Shown piece after piece: positions 16,797 to 24,586 of a stretch of DNA of 64,000 bases; within the stretch, counting starts at the first letter, position 1, and the number at the start of each line of letters is the position of its first letter. The translations under genes were made by a program, and so were the position numbers. The notes below the pieces were generated by a model. The model was not told where the DNA came from, did not search any database, and saw only the letters and a program-made list of their open reading frames with translations. The DNA comes from Pseudaquidulcibacter sp964443435 (GTDB lineage Bacteria; Pseudomonadota; Alphaproteobacteria; Caulobacterales; Aquidulcibacteraceae), in NCBI GenBank assembly GCA_964443435.1, contig CAYUCW010000002.1, positions 12,967 through 76,966 on the forward strand, read 5' to 3'.

Positions 16797-17471
16797 ATGA
16801 AGTATTCAAAATTTTTCAAAAGATTTATATTTGCTTTTTTTGCTTGGTTTTTATTTTTAATAATTAATGCCGGCGTTTCTTGGTCCAATTCTTATTTTCG
16901 GGATATGGGCGCAAGACCAACCACCTATATAATTGATAAAAGAACTGATAAAACTTCGGATTATTATATAAAAATAATAAGTAACCAGCCAGAACCAGAG
17001 CATTTTTGGCTTTTTGGCCATTTATGGATTGAATATAAGCAAAGCCCAAATAATTCAAACTATAGGCAATTTGGATATTATGCCAAAGACCAAATCGAAG
17101 CCGCAACCGAGCTGGCTTTATCTTTGATAAATCCATTTGGCTTTATGATAGGGCAAAAACCAATAAAAGGTGAATTAAAATCGGATGATATTTGGCATCA
17201 TCACACAGAAATTAAAGTGCTTTTGGATAAATCCGATTATGAAAAAGCCATTGAAACTCATAAAAAATGGGAAAAGCAAACAATTTATATGAATAGGGCA
17301 GGCATTAGTAAAGAGTCCTATTCTTGCGCCGATTATGCATTTGATATTGCAAAATCCATAGGGCTTAAAGTTCCATCAAAAACTTTTGGAAAATTCCCGC
17401 CTGAATTATTTTGGCAGTTTGGCGAAATGAATGGACTTAAGATAAAGCGCGATTTAGACCTAACAAGATAA
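16797..17471 (+). CDS. Membrane-anchored protein with permuted papain-like motifs, paralogue 2
   Basis: 224 residues, a tandem duplicate of the preceding gene (25 bp gap). One N-terminal membrane helix (about 8-27), then FGHLWI near 73-78, NNSN, FGYYAKD, LINPFGFMIGQKPIKG, SYSCADYAFDI near 176-186, and FPPELFWQF. The His and Cys proposed as catalytic in paralogue 1 are kept, while the region between them has diverged, as expected for two active but specialised copies. The pair sits between nrdB and nrdA in opposite orientation to both. A terminator follows. Confidence 0.6.
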   Translation: MKYSKFFKRFIFAFFAWFLFLIINAGVSWSNSYFRDMGARPTTYIIDKRTDKTSDYYIKIISNQPEPEHFWLFGHLWIEYKQSPNNSNYRQFGYYAKDQIEAATELALSLINPFGFMIGQKPIKGELKSDDIWHHHTEIKVLLDKSDYEKAIETHKKWEKQTIYMNRAGISKESYSCADYAFDIAKSIGLKVPSKTFGKFPPELFWQFGEMNGLKIKRDLDLTR

Positions 17472-17494
17472 AAGCGCGACATTTGCCGCGCTTT
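17471..17494 (+). terminator. Rho-independent terminator after the paralogue pair
   Basis: AAAGCGCG and CGCGCTTT pair around an 8-nt loop right after the TAA of the second paralogue. The T-tail (GATTTC) is weak. Confidence 0.55.
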
Positions 17495-17501
17495 GATTTC
17501 T

Positions 17502-17602
17502 AGTGACTATTGGCAAGGCAATGGTAAGTGCCTACTGACACGCCAAAGCCGAAGTGCCTATTGGCAAGGCAATAGTAAATGCCTATTGGCAAGCCAAGCA
17601 TT
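17502..17602. repeat. Four tandem 25-26 bp units derived from the nrdA 3' end
   Basis: Units start near 17502, 17527, 17553 and 17578; each contains a version of GTGCCTATTGGCAAG. The last unit is the real 3' end of nrdA on the minus strand (codons for ECLACQ and stop). In the same reading sense the other units also end Cys-Gln-stop: copy at 17527 reads ALACQ-stop with synonymous TGT CAG, copies at 17553 and 17502 read LPCQ-stop. They look like decayed duplications of the gene's tail. TGCCTATTGGCA within the unit is itself palindromic. Confidence 0.6.
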
Positions 17603-19615
17603 CATCATAATCGGTTTTTTGCGCCAAATTATCATAGGCGGCCGNNNNNNNNNNNNNNNNNNNNNNNNNNNNNNNNNNNNNNNNNNNNNNNNNNNNNNNN
17701 NNNNNNNNNNNNNNNNNNNNNNNNNNNNNNNNNNNNNNNNNNNNCAAGCCAAGCATTCATCATAATCGGTTTTTTGCGCCAAATTATCATAGGCGGCCGT
17801 TTCCGCTTTAACAGCAGTAGAACCCGCAATTGCCGCGCGTTGAACTGATTTAGAGCGGCAATAATACATAGATTTAATGCCTTTTTCCCAAGCCGTCCAA
17901 TGAAGCATATGAAGATCCCATTTATCAACATCACCAGGGATAAACACGTTTAATGATTGACCTTGGCAAATGAATGGAGTTCTGTCGCCCGCAAGTTCAA
18001 TTACCCATCTTTGATCAATTTCAAATGCGGTTTTAAATACCGCTTTTTCATGATCATCAAGAATGTCTAAATGCTGCACCGAGCCTTCATTTTCAAGAAT
18101 AGATGTCCATACTTCTGGTGTATCTTTACCTTTTTCCGCAAGTAATTTTTGTAAAGACGCATTCTTAATAGAGAATGAGCCAGAAAGCGTTTTATGAGTA
18201 TAAATATTCGCAGGGATAGGTTCAATACCCGCGCTTGTGCCACCGCAAATAATTGAAATAGATGCCGTAGGTGCAATCGCCATTTTATGAGAGAAACGCG
18301 CCATAACCCCAGTATCCGCAGCGTCAGGGCATGGGCCGCGCTCATGCGCAAGCTTAACCGAAGCAGCATCAGCCTTAGCGCGAATATGTTTGAAAATACG
18401 CAAGTTCCAAGATTTAGCCATTGCGCTTTCCATTGGCACATTCATCGCTTGGAAGAATGAGTGAAGACCCATAACGCCAAGACCTACTGAACGCTCACGG
18501 AAAGCCGAATATTTGGCTTTATCCATTTCGCTTGGTGCGCGATTGATAAAATCTTCCAAAACATTATCAAGGAAGCGCATTACATCATCAATAAAGCCTT
18601 CATCGTCTTTCCATTCAAGGAATTTCTCGGCATTTAATGAAGACAAGCAGCAAACCGCAGTTCTATCATTGTCTAAATGATCTTTACCAGTATGCAGCAT
18701 AATTTCGGCGCAAAGATTTGATTGGCGAACTTTAAAGCCAAGATTTTTCTGATGCTGCGGCATTGCTTTGTTAACTGTGTCAACAAACAATAAATACGGC
18801 TCACCAGTTTGCAATCTAAGCTCTAGGATTTTTTGCCATAAGTCACGCGCTCTGATTTCGCGAACTTTTTCACCAGTTTTCGGGCTTTTTAAATCGAATG
18901 GTAAATCATCGCGTACCGCAAACATAAATTCATCGGTAATATTAACACCATGATGAAGGTTTAAAGATTTGCGGTTAAAATCACCGGCTGGCTTACGAAT
19001 TTCAAGGAATTCAACAATCTCAGGATGGTGGCAATCAAGATAAACCGCCGCCGAACCACGACGAAGTGAACCTTGGGAAATTGCAAGTGTTAAGCTATCC
19101 ATAACTCTGATGAATGGGATAATGCCAGAAGTGCTTCCTGCGCCGCCAATTTTCTCACCTATTGAGCGCACGCCGCCCCAATAAGTGCCAATGCCGCCAC
19201 CATTTGATGCAAGCCATACATTTTCATTCCATGCGCCAACAATGCCGTCAAGGCTGTCATCAACTGAATTTAGGAAACAAGATATAGGAAGACCGCGCGA
19301 AGCGCCGCCATTTGATAAAACAGGGGTCGCAGGCATAAACCAAAGTTTTGACATATAATCATAAAGGCGCTGGGCATGGTCAATATCATCAGCATAAGTA
19401 GTAGATACGCGGGCAAACATATCTTGGAAGCTTTCACCAGGAAGCAAATATCTGTCTTCAAGTGTAGTTTTACCAAAATCAGTCAATAAATCATCGCGCG
19501 AACGGTCAATTTTAACTTTATCAACAAGGTGCAGTTTCACCGGAAGTGGTTTTCCACGTCTTTGCTCTCTACGTGAATTATTTTCAATATTTATTGCCGC
19601 TTCGGTATTTATCAT
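17583..19615 (-). CDS. nrdA: Class Ia ribonucleotide reductase large (catalytic) subunit
   Basis: As written, the gene is broken by the scaffold gap. With the duplicated 55 bp and Ns removed it is 626 codons including TAG (17583-17585), and ends ECLACQ, the C-terminal redox tail with two Cys that passes electrons from thioredoxin or glutaredoxin to the active site. Active-site residues are visible: PISCFLN (redox Cys), NLCAEIML (thiyl Cys and catalytic Glu) and AVCCLSSLN (redox partner). It starts directly near the catalytic domain and lacks an N-terminal ATP-cone, so dATP overall-activity inhibition is not expected. nrdB lies 1.8 kb downstream, beyond two inverted genes. Confidence 0.93.
17590..17799. 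other. Scaffold gap (100 N) flanked by an identical 55-bp overlap
   Basis: 17590-17644 and 17745-17799 are identical and flank the N run at 17645-17744. Two contig ends that share exactly 55 bp were scaffolded instead of merged, probably at a k-mer boundary. Removing one copy and the Ns (155 bp) leaves nrdA in frame to its TAG. The gap is therefore an artefact with no missing sequence. Confidence 0.85.
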
Positions 19616-19681
19616 TTTGCCCTCTATTTTATAACCATTGCCTAAACCTGTAAAATCTAAATAAAGCCATTTTTAGTGTTT

Positions 19682-19730
19682 TACCTAGATGATGTGTCCT
19701 AAGCCCCATATTGAACACAAGATATAGTGG
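19682..19730. promoter_or_regulatory. NrdR box (and weaker second box) upstream of nrdA
   Basis: 19715-19730 (ACACAAGATATAGTGG) matches the NrdR consensus at 14 of 16 positions. A weaker match (10 of 16) at 19682-19697 lies 33 bp away. The nrdA ATG is about 67 bp downstream. The rest of this 348-bp gene-free stretch (19616-19963) holds two GAATC sites (19855, 19916) and AAAATCTGTGGA at 19842-19853, which also occurs in the nrdB leader at 15974-15985. No RNA gene is evident there. Confidence 0.65.
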
Positions 19731-19963
19731 TATCTAAAACATGAAATCGTCAATAGCCTATTTCATACTAAAATGAATTTTTTCGTTAACAAATGCTTAA
19801 ATGCCCGAAAAATAAGTTAAATAAAATTAACCTTTGCCTGTAAAATCTGTGGACGAATCATAAAAGCAATTCGCTTTTTTGGTTAAAGCGCTGGTCAATA
19901 CAAAATCATAGGCTCGAATCAAAAATTTGCATTAAAATATTTGTATAATATTTATGAATTTTT

Positions 19964-21112
19964 CTAATTTTTTGCCGATTCTATAATTTTAGTCATTTGA
20001 TCGCCCAAAATATTGAAATATTCGGCTTCGTCGCCACTTGTTTCCTTAAGTCGGCCTAATCTGATTAAAATTAAGTCATATTTTGGAACCATAATAAGCA
20101 ATTGCCCATCCTGTCCCTTGGCATAAAAAGCATCATAATCTTTATTTTTTAAAATTGTGGCTTTCCCTGCGGGTGCAAGATATAGACCCCCACCATAATT
20201 AGTGGAATTTATTGGGGTGATAAGGAAATCGGCAAAATCCTTATTATAAATAATTTTATCGCCCCATTTGCCGCCGCGCATAATCATAAGACCTAAACGC
20301 GCATAATCTCTTGCGGTGGCGTTAAAATAAGTGCCGCCATAAAAATTACCAGAGGCATCAAATTCCAAAGCAACATTTTCCATACCAAGCGGCATAAAAA
20401 TATTTTTAAAAATATAATCGCGATATTTCATTTTCCCGGTGGGATCGCCAATTTGACGTGGCCCCATATTAAAGGCAAGGCTGGCATTTAATAAAGTCAT
20501 AGATCCCGTAGAATAATTCCAAACTTCACCGGCTTTGCTTTTCTGTGATTTCTTAGAAACATATTCAAGATTATTTTCGCGCCCTTTTGCATAAAGCATT
20601 TGCGGCGCGTCTTTGGCTTCATTCCAATTTATGCCAGAATTCATATTTAATAAATTGCGATAGCTTATATTATTTCTTTTATCACCAGATTTCCAAAACG
20701 GATTTAAAATTTTGGTATCAAGCGCGATTTTCTTTTCATTAATTGCAACACCCGCAATAACCGAACTTAGGCTTGTTGCCATGCCCCATGAATTAAACAT
20801 GCTTTCATTATTATAGCCCGCCGCATATTGTTCGGAAATTATTTTTCCATTTTTAACGATTAAAATGGCGCGCGCACCTTCAAGCGTTAAATCTTTGGCT
20901 TTTAGTGGTTTTAAAGCGTCTTTGCTAAGATTATCAAGGCTTTGGCTTGGCTTTATGGTTTCCCAATCGGCTTTTGGATAATATTTATTTTCACTATATT
21001 TGGTAATTGGCAAACTGGATTTTTGCGCATTGGCATTCATAAGCGGTAAAGCAATTATAAAACCCACTATTAATGCAGAAAATGAAATCTTAGAGCTTAA
21101 TGAAAATCGCAT
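19964..21112 (-). CDS. Exported serine-hydrolase (class C beta-lactamase fold) pseudoenzyme
   Basis: 382 residues with a signal peptide ending MNANA-QK. The fold-defining blocks of class C beta-lactamase-like hydrolases are present: GARAILIVKNGKIISEQYAAGY, ISYRNLLNMNSGINWNE, WNYSTG, YIFKNIFMPLGMENV, and a final GQDGQLLIMVPKYDLILIRLG. The SxxK nucleophile block, usually WSMAKS in this subfamily, reads NSWGMATSLSS near 132-142: both the catalytic Ser and the Lys are replaced (Gly, Thr). If the sequence is right it is catalytically dead and may bind a ligand or partner. Divergent from the small gene at 21186. Confidence 0.75.
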   Translation of the reverse strand: MRFSLSSKISFSALIVGFIIALPLMNANAQKSSLPITKYSENKYYPKADWETIKPSQSLDNLSKDALKPLKAKDLTLEGARAILIVKNGKIISEQYAAGYNNESMFNSWGMATSLSSVIAGVAINEKKIALDTKILNPFWKSGDKRNNISYRNLLNMNSGINWNEAKDAPQMLYAKGRENNLEYVSKKSQKSKAGEVWNYSTGSMTLLNASLAFNMGPRQIGDPTGKMKYRDYIFKNIFMPLGMENVALEFDASGNFYGGTYFNATARDYARLGLMIMRGGKWGDKIIYNKDFADFLITPINSTNYGGGLYLAPAGKATILKNKDYDAFYAKGQDGQLLIMVPKYDLILIRLGRLKETSGDEAEYFNILGDQMTKIIESAKN

Positions 21113-21185
21113 AATAAACCTTATAGCAAAACCTAGTTTTTTACTATATTAGAGATTTTATAAATAATTAAAAGGTGTTTTAATT

Positions 21186-21545
21186 TTGAAGAAGCCATTT
21201 TCTTTCACTGCAATCCTCGGCTTAGGGTTTATTATATTCTTTATTATAGGCTTTATTTATATGGCTTCAATAAAACAAAAAACCGATGTCGCCGCAGGGT
21301 TTGCCGCCAAGCAATTATGCACTTGTATTTATGTTGAATTAAAAGATGAAGGCATTTGCCTTAAAGATATTTCGCGCGAGCTTGGCCCTTTTAATGAAAA
21401 TCTAAAAGTAACTTATTTTAGTGAGCGTGTAATAGTTGATATTCTTGGAAAATCCAAAGCCTCTGCGGAACTTGACCCTGGGCATGGCTGTAGTCTTCGT
21501 AACTATACGGGTCTTGTACCAAATGGTGTTGTAATTCCTGAATAA
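21186..21545 (+). CDS. Small membrane-anchored protein resembling the N-terminal domain of serine hydrolases
   Basis: 119 residues: a membrane helix (about 8-27) and a periplasmic domain with AAKQLCTCIYVE, a second Cys block DEGICLKDI and GHGCSLR. This Cys pattern recalls the region that precedes the catalytic domain in roughly 470-residue alphaproteobacterial beta-lactamase-family hydrolases (AKxxCSxVFV ... GxGCTL). Here that domain is encoded alone, 73 bp from and divergent to a hydrolase lacking it. The start is TTG at 21186 with AAAGGTG 9-15 bp upstream. The match is from memory of the family, not from a search. Confidence 0.55.
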   Translation: MKKPFSFTAILGLGFIIFFIIGFIYMASIKQKTDVAAGFAAKQLCTCIYVELKDEGICLKDISRELGPFNENLKVTYFSERVIVDILGKSKASAELDPGHGCSLRNYTGLVPNGVVIPE

Positions 21546-21592
21546 AAACAATAAAAGCAAAAAAATTAAAAAAAACCAGAATAGCGATTATT

Positions 21593-22768
21593 ATGACTAA
21601 AAAAGAAATCGAATTATCAATTGTAATGCCATGCCTTAATGAGGCGGAAACTTTAGAAATCTGCATTAAAAAATGCATGGGATTTATTGCACAAAATAAT
21701 TTATCCGCAGAAGTTATTATTGCCGATAATGGCTCTACCGATGGTTCTCAGGAAATTGCGACAAGAAATGGCGCAAGAGTGGTAAATGTGCCAAGACGTG
21801 GTTATGGCGCGGCGCTTATTGGCGGCATCGAAGCGGCAAAAGGCAAATTTGTTGCTATGGGTGACGCGGACGATTCATATGACTTTACTTCGCTTATGCC
21901 TTTTATTGAAAAACTAAGGGCGGGCGCGGATTTATGTATGGGCAATCGCTTTTTGGGCGGCATAGAGCCAGGGGCAATGCCACCACTTCATAAATATCTT
22001 GGTAATCCAGTTTTAAGTTTTATTGGTCGCCTGTTTTATAATATTCCAGTTGGTGATTTTCATTGCGGCCTAAGAGCGTTTAATCGTCAATCAATTCTTG
22101 GTCTTCATTTAAATACTACGGGTATGGAATTTGCTTCCGAAATGGTGGTAAAAGCCGCTTTGTTTGGTTTGAAAATGGAAGAAGCACCAACCACGCTTAA
22201 AAAAGATGGAAGATCGCGCCCACCGCATTTGCGTTCTTGGCGTGATGGCTGGCGTCATTTAAAATTCTTGCTTACTTTTGCCCCGAAATGGCTTTTCCTA
22301 ATCCCAGGGATAATATTGCTTATGCTTGGACTTGGTGGTCTTTTATGGCTTATGCCAAGCAATGGTAAAATTGGCGGCGTTGAATTTGGCGTGCATACGC
22401 TTTTATATAGTTCGGCATTTATTCTTATGTCGGCGCAAGTCTTAAGCTTTGCCTATCTTGCAAGACTTTTTGGGGTGCGCGAGGAATTTTGGCGCGAAGG
22501 CAAAATACTTAATAAAATCCATAAGTTTTTTACTGTTGAAAATGGCTGTATTATTGGCGGCGTTTTAATACTTACAGGTATTATTCTTGCGGTGCGCGCG
22601 GTTAATCTTTGGGCATCTAATGCCTATGGCCCGATTAATGATAGCCAATTAATGCGCCTTGCAATTCCGTCTATACTTGCATCTTGCCTTGGTCTTCAAA
22701 GCATTTTCACGGCCTTCTTCGCCGGTCTTTTATCACAGCCGCGTCCTAATAAAATTTTGGGGAATTAA
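21593..22768 (+). CDS. Family 2 glycosyltransferase with C-terminal membrane helices (DPM/GtrB-like)
   Basis: 391 residues. The GT-A domain at about 8-225 shows SIVMPCLNEAET, IADNGSTDGS, RGYGAAL, the metal-binding AMGDADDSYD and NRFLGG, followed by DFHCGLRAFN. This pattern belongs to dolichyl/undecaprenyl-phosphate glycosyltransferases that transfer a sugar from a nucleotide to the lipid carrier. Four membrane helices follow (about 228-250, 262-285, 308-330, 350-375). It could feed lipid-linked sugar to an ArnT-like enzyme, but no link to the one at 1 kb is shown. It ends just before a repeat and scaffold gap. Confidence 0.85.
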   Translation: MTKKEIELSIVMPCLNEAETLEICIKKCMGFIAQNNLSAEVIIADNGSTDGSQEIATRNGARVVNVPRRGYGAALIGGIEAAKGKFVAMGDADDSYDFTSLMPFIEKLRAGADLCMGNRFLGGIEPGAMPPLHKYLGNPVLSFIGRLFYNIPVGDFHCGLRAFNRQSILGLHLNTTGMEFASEMVVKAALFGLKMEEAPTTLKKDGRSRPPHLRSWRDGWRHLKFLLTFAPKWLFLIPGIILLMLGLGGLLWLMPSNGKIGGVEFGVHTLLYSSAFILMSAQVLSFAYLARLFGVREEFWREGKILNKIHKFFTVENGCIIGGVLILTGIILAVRAVNLWASNAYGPINDSQLMRLAIPSILASCLGLQSIFTAFFAGLLSQPRPNKILGN

Positions 22769-22769
22769 G

Positions 22770-22810
22770 GAGCACGATGAGGCCCGAAAAGTGGGAACCG
22801 GTTTTCGGAT
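22770..22810. repeat. Half of an interspersed palindromic repeat at a scaffold end
   Basis: GAGCACGATG, then CCGAAAAGTGGGAACCGG and TTTTCGGAT up to the gap. It is clearly GC-richer than its surroundings. CCGAAAA and TTTTCGG are inverted arms. The pattern resembles the abundant rhizobial intergenic palindromes (GAGCA(g)GATG...CGAAAAGTG...CGGTTTTCGG...CATC-TGCTC). The second outer arm would lie in the N run, and the assembly likely broke because the element is multicopy. Confidence 0.6.
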
Positions 22811-22910
22811 NNNNNNNNNNNNNNNNNNNNNNNNNNNNNNNNNNNNNNNNNNNNNNNNNNNNNNNNNNNNNNNNNNNNNNNNNNNNNNNNNNNNNNNNNN
22901 NNNNNNNNNN
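22811..22910. other. Scaffold gap (100 N)
   Basis: The flanks do not overlap, so the true size is unknown. It lies between the convergent GT2 and purK genes and probably hides the rest of the palindromic repeat at 22770. Confidence 0.95.
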
Positions 22911-22913
22911 GAA

Positions 22914-23966
22914 CTATAATATTGTATAATGACCCATTTTGCGGCCAGATTTTACTTCGGTTTTGCCATAATCATGTAAATATAGGTTTGGGGTTTTTAA
23001 TAATTCTTGGGAATTAAGAATTTCATCGCCAATAAGATTATACATCTTAATCTCGGGAACCGTTAAATCAGTATTTCCAAGCGGCAAACCGCAAATCGCG
23101 CGTATATGATTGGCAAATTGTGAGGTTTTTGTGCCTTCAATCGTCCAATGGCCAGAATTATGAACGCGCGGAGCGATTTCATTCACCACCATACCGTGCT
23201 TTGTAACGAATAATTCAACCGCCATAGTGCCAATATAATCAAGGGCATTTGCCAGAACCGCACCAATATTTTGCGCGTCTTTTATTTGATCATCATTAAG
23301 TGGTGCAGGGATTTGGCATTCACGCAATATGCCGCCTTTGTGAATATTTTGCGAATTAGGGAAAGAAGCAATTTCACCATTTAAACCGCGCGTGATAATT
23401 ATTGAAGTTTCAAAAGAAAATTCAATAAAGCCTTCAAGTATAGCAGGTTCTTGATTTATAGATTCCCATGCGATTGCGGCTTCATCAAGGCTTTTGATTA
23501 AATATTGACCCTTGCCATCATAACCAAGTCTTCGGGTTTTTAAGATAGCAGGCGTGCCAGTTTCTTTTAGCGCGGTTTGTAAATCGCTAAGATTATTAAT
23601 CTCAAAAAATGGAGCGGTCTTAAGACCAGAATTTTGAATGAATGTTTTTTCAATAATTCTATCTTGTGTTAATTCAAGTGCTTTGGGATTTGGATATAGT
23701 TTTGTATGATCTGCAATTATTTGCGTTGCGCTTGCGGGAACATTTTCAAATTCAAAGGTCACGACATCGCAATATTTTGCAAATTCAATAAGTGCAGCCT
23801 CATCATTATATTCGGCACAAAAATGTTTATCGGTTACTAAAGATGCGGGGCAATCTTTTAATGGTTCATAAATGGCAATTTTATAGCCAAGTGGAAATGC
23901 GGCCATAGCAAGCATTCTTGCAAGCTGACCACCGCCAATTATGCCAATTATTGAACCAGCTTTCAT
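22914..23966 (-). CDS. purK: N5-carboxyaminoimidazole ribonucleotide synthase
   Basis: 350 residues, an ATP-grasp enzyme that makes N5-CAIR from AIR, ATP and bicarbonate in purine synthesis. GIIGGGQLARMLA at the N-terminus (9-21), VTFEFENVP, LKTRRLGYDGKGQ (ATP-binding), VELFVTKHGMVVNEIAPRVHNSGHWTIE, and the C-terminal HDYGK..V..GRKMGHYT are typical. The stop lies 4 bp from the scaffold gap, but the short end after GRKMGH is normal for the family, so the gene is probably complete. Its ATG overlaps the purE stop by one base (TAATG). Confidence 0.95.
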   Translation of the reverse strand: MKAGSIIGIIGGGQLARMLAMAAFPLGYKIAIYEPLKDCPASLVTDKHFCAEYNDEAALIEFAKYCDVVTFEFENVPASATQIIADHTKLYPNPKALELTQDRIIEKTFIQNSGLKTAPFFEINNLSDLQTALKETGTPAILKTRRLGYDGKGQYLIKSLDEAAIAWESINQEPAILEGFIEFSFETSIIITRGLNGEIASFPNSQNIHKGGILRECQIPAPLNDDQIKDAQNIGAVLANALDYIGTMAVELFVTKHGMVVNEIAPRVHNSGHWTIEGTKTSQFANHIRAICGLPLGNTDLTVPEIKMYNLIGDEILNSQELLKTPNLYLHDYGKTEVKSGRKMGHYTIL

Positions 23967-24451
23967 TAATATGGGCTATCCGCAACTGCATTTGTTTGGG
24001 CACTGCGCCATGCTTCAAGCCTTAAGGATAATTCATCATCAGTAGTCGCAAGAACCGCCGCCGCCAAAAGTGCGGCATTTGCCGCACCAGCTTTACCAAT
24101 CGCCAAGGTTCCTACTGGAATTCCTTTTGGCATTTGGACAATTGAAAGCAATGAATCTTCACCCGATAAAGCTTTGGACTGTACAGGGACACCAAAAACC
24201 GGAAGGCTTGTAAGGCTGGCCGTCATACCTGGAAGATGCGCCGCACCACCCGCGCCAGCGATAATGATTCTTAGGCCGCGTGATTTTGCGGTTTTGGCAT
24301 ATTCATACATTCTCTCAGGGGTTCTGTGAGCGGAAACAACTTTGGCTTCGTATGGAACCTTAAGCTCATCAAGAATATTAGCAGCCTCAATCATGGTATC
24401 CCAATCGGAAGTAGATCCCATGATAATGCCTATAATCGGGTTATTTGTCAT
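23966..24451 (-). CDS. purE: N5-carboxyaminoimidazole ribonucleotide mutase
   Basis: 161 residues, class I PurE, which converts N5-CAIR to CAIR. GIIMGSTSDWDTM near 8-20, VVSAHRTPERM near 38-48, AGAGGAAHLPGMTA near 66-79 and PVFGVPVQSKALSGEDSLLSIVQMPKGIPVGTLAIG are diagnostic. It is translationally coupled to purK. The divergent neighbour is the diguanylate cyclase. Confidence 0.97.
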   Translation of the reverse strand: MTNNPIIGIIMGSTSDWDTMIEAANILDELKVPYEAKVVSAHRTPERMYEYAKTAKSRGLRIIIAGAGGAAHLPGMTASLTSLPVFGVPVQSKALSGEDSLLSIVQMPKGIPVGTLAIGKAGAANAALLAAAVLATTDDELSLRLEAWRSAQTNAVADSPY

Positions 24452-24572
24452 ATGTGTGCCCTTAAAAAGCTTCTAATACATAATTGTTTGAAAAATGCAA
24501 AAGATTTTTACCTACAGTGCTTGGCAATAAACTATTAATAATAATATTTCATATTTAATTAGTAAATAAATA

Positions 24573-24581
24573 TGGTATAAT
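24573..24581 (+). promoter_or_regulatory. Extended -10 promoter, leaderless start of the diguanylate cyclase
   Basis: TGGTATAAT is a perfect extended -10 (TGnTATAAT). It ends 5 bp before the ATG at 24587, so transcription would begin at or next to the start codon. No -35 hexamer or Shine-Dalgarno is seen, in agreement with a leaderless mRNA. Confidence 0.5.
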
Positions 24582-24586
24582 GCGTA

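Noticed and set aside
19871..19920. tRNA-like stretch with GGTTAAAGC, TGGTC and GGCTCGAATC
   Set aside because: The D-arm-like and TpsiC-like words are present, but there is no acceptor stem, the anticodon loop lacks the invariant U33 and the T stem does not pair. Treated as chance or a remote relic.
22914..22940. PurK truncated by the scaffold gap
   Set aside because: The stop codon is 4 bp inside the known sequence and follows GRKMGHYT, close to where PurK proteins normally end.
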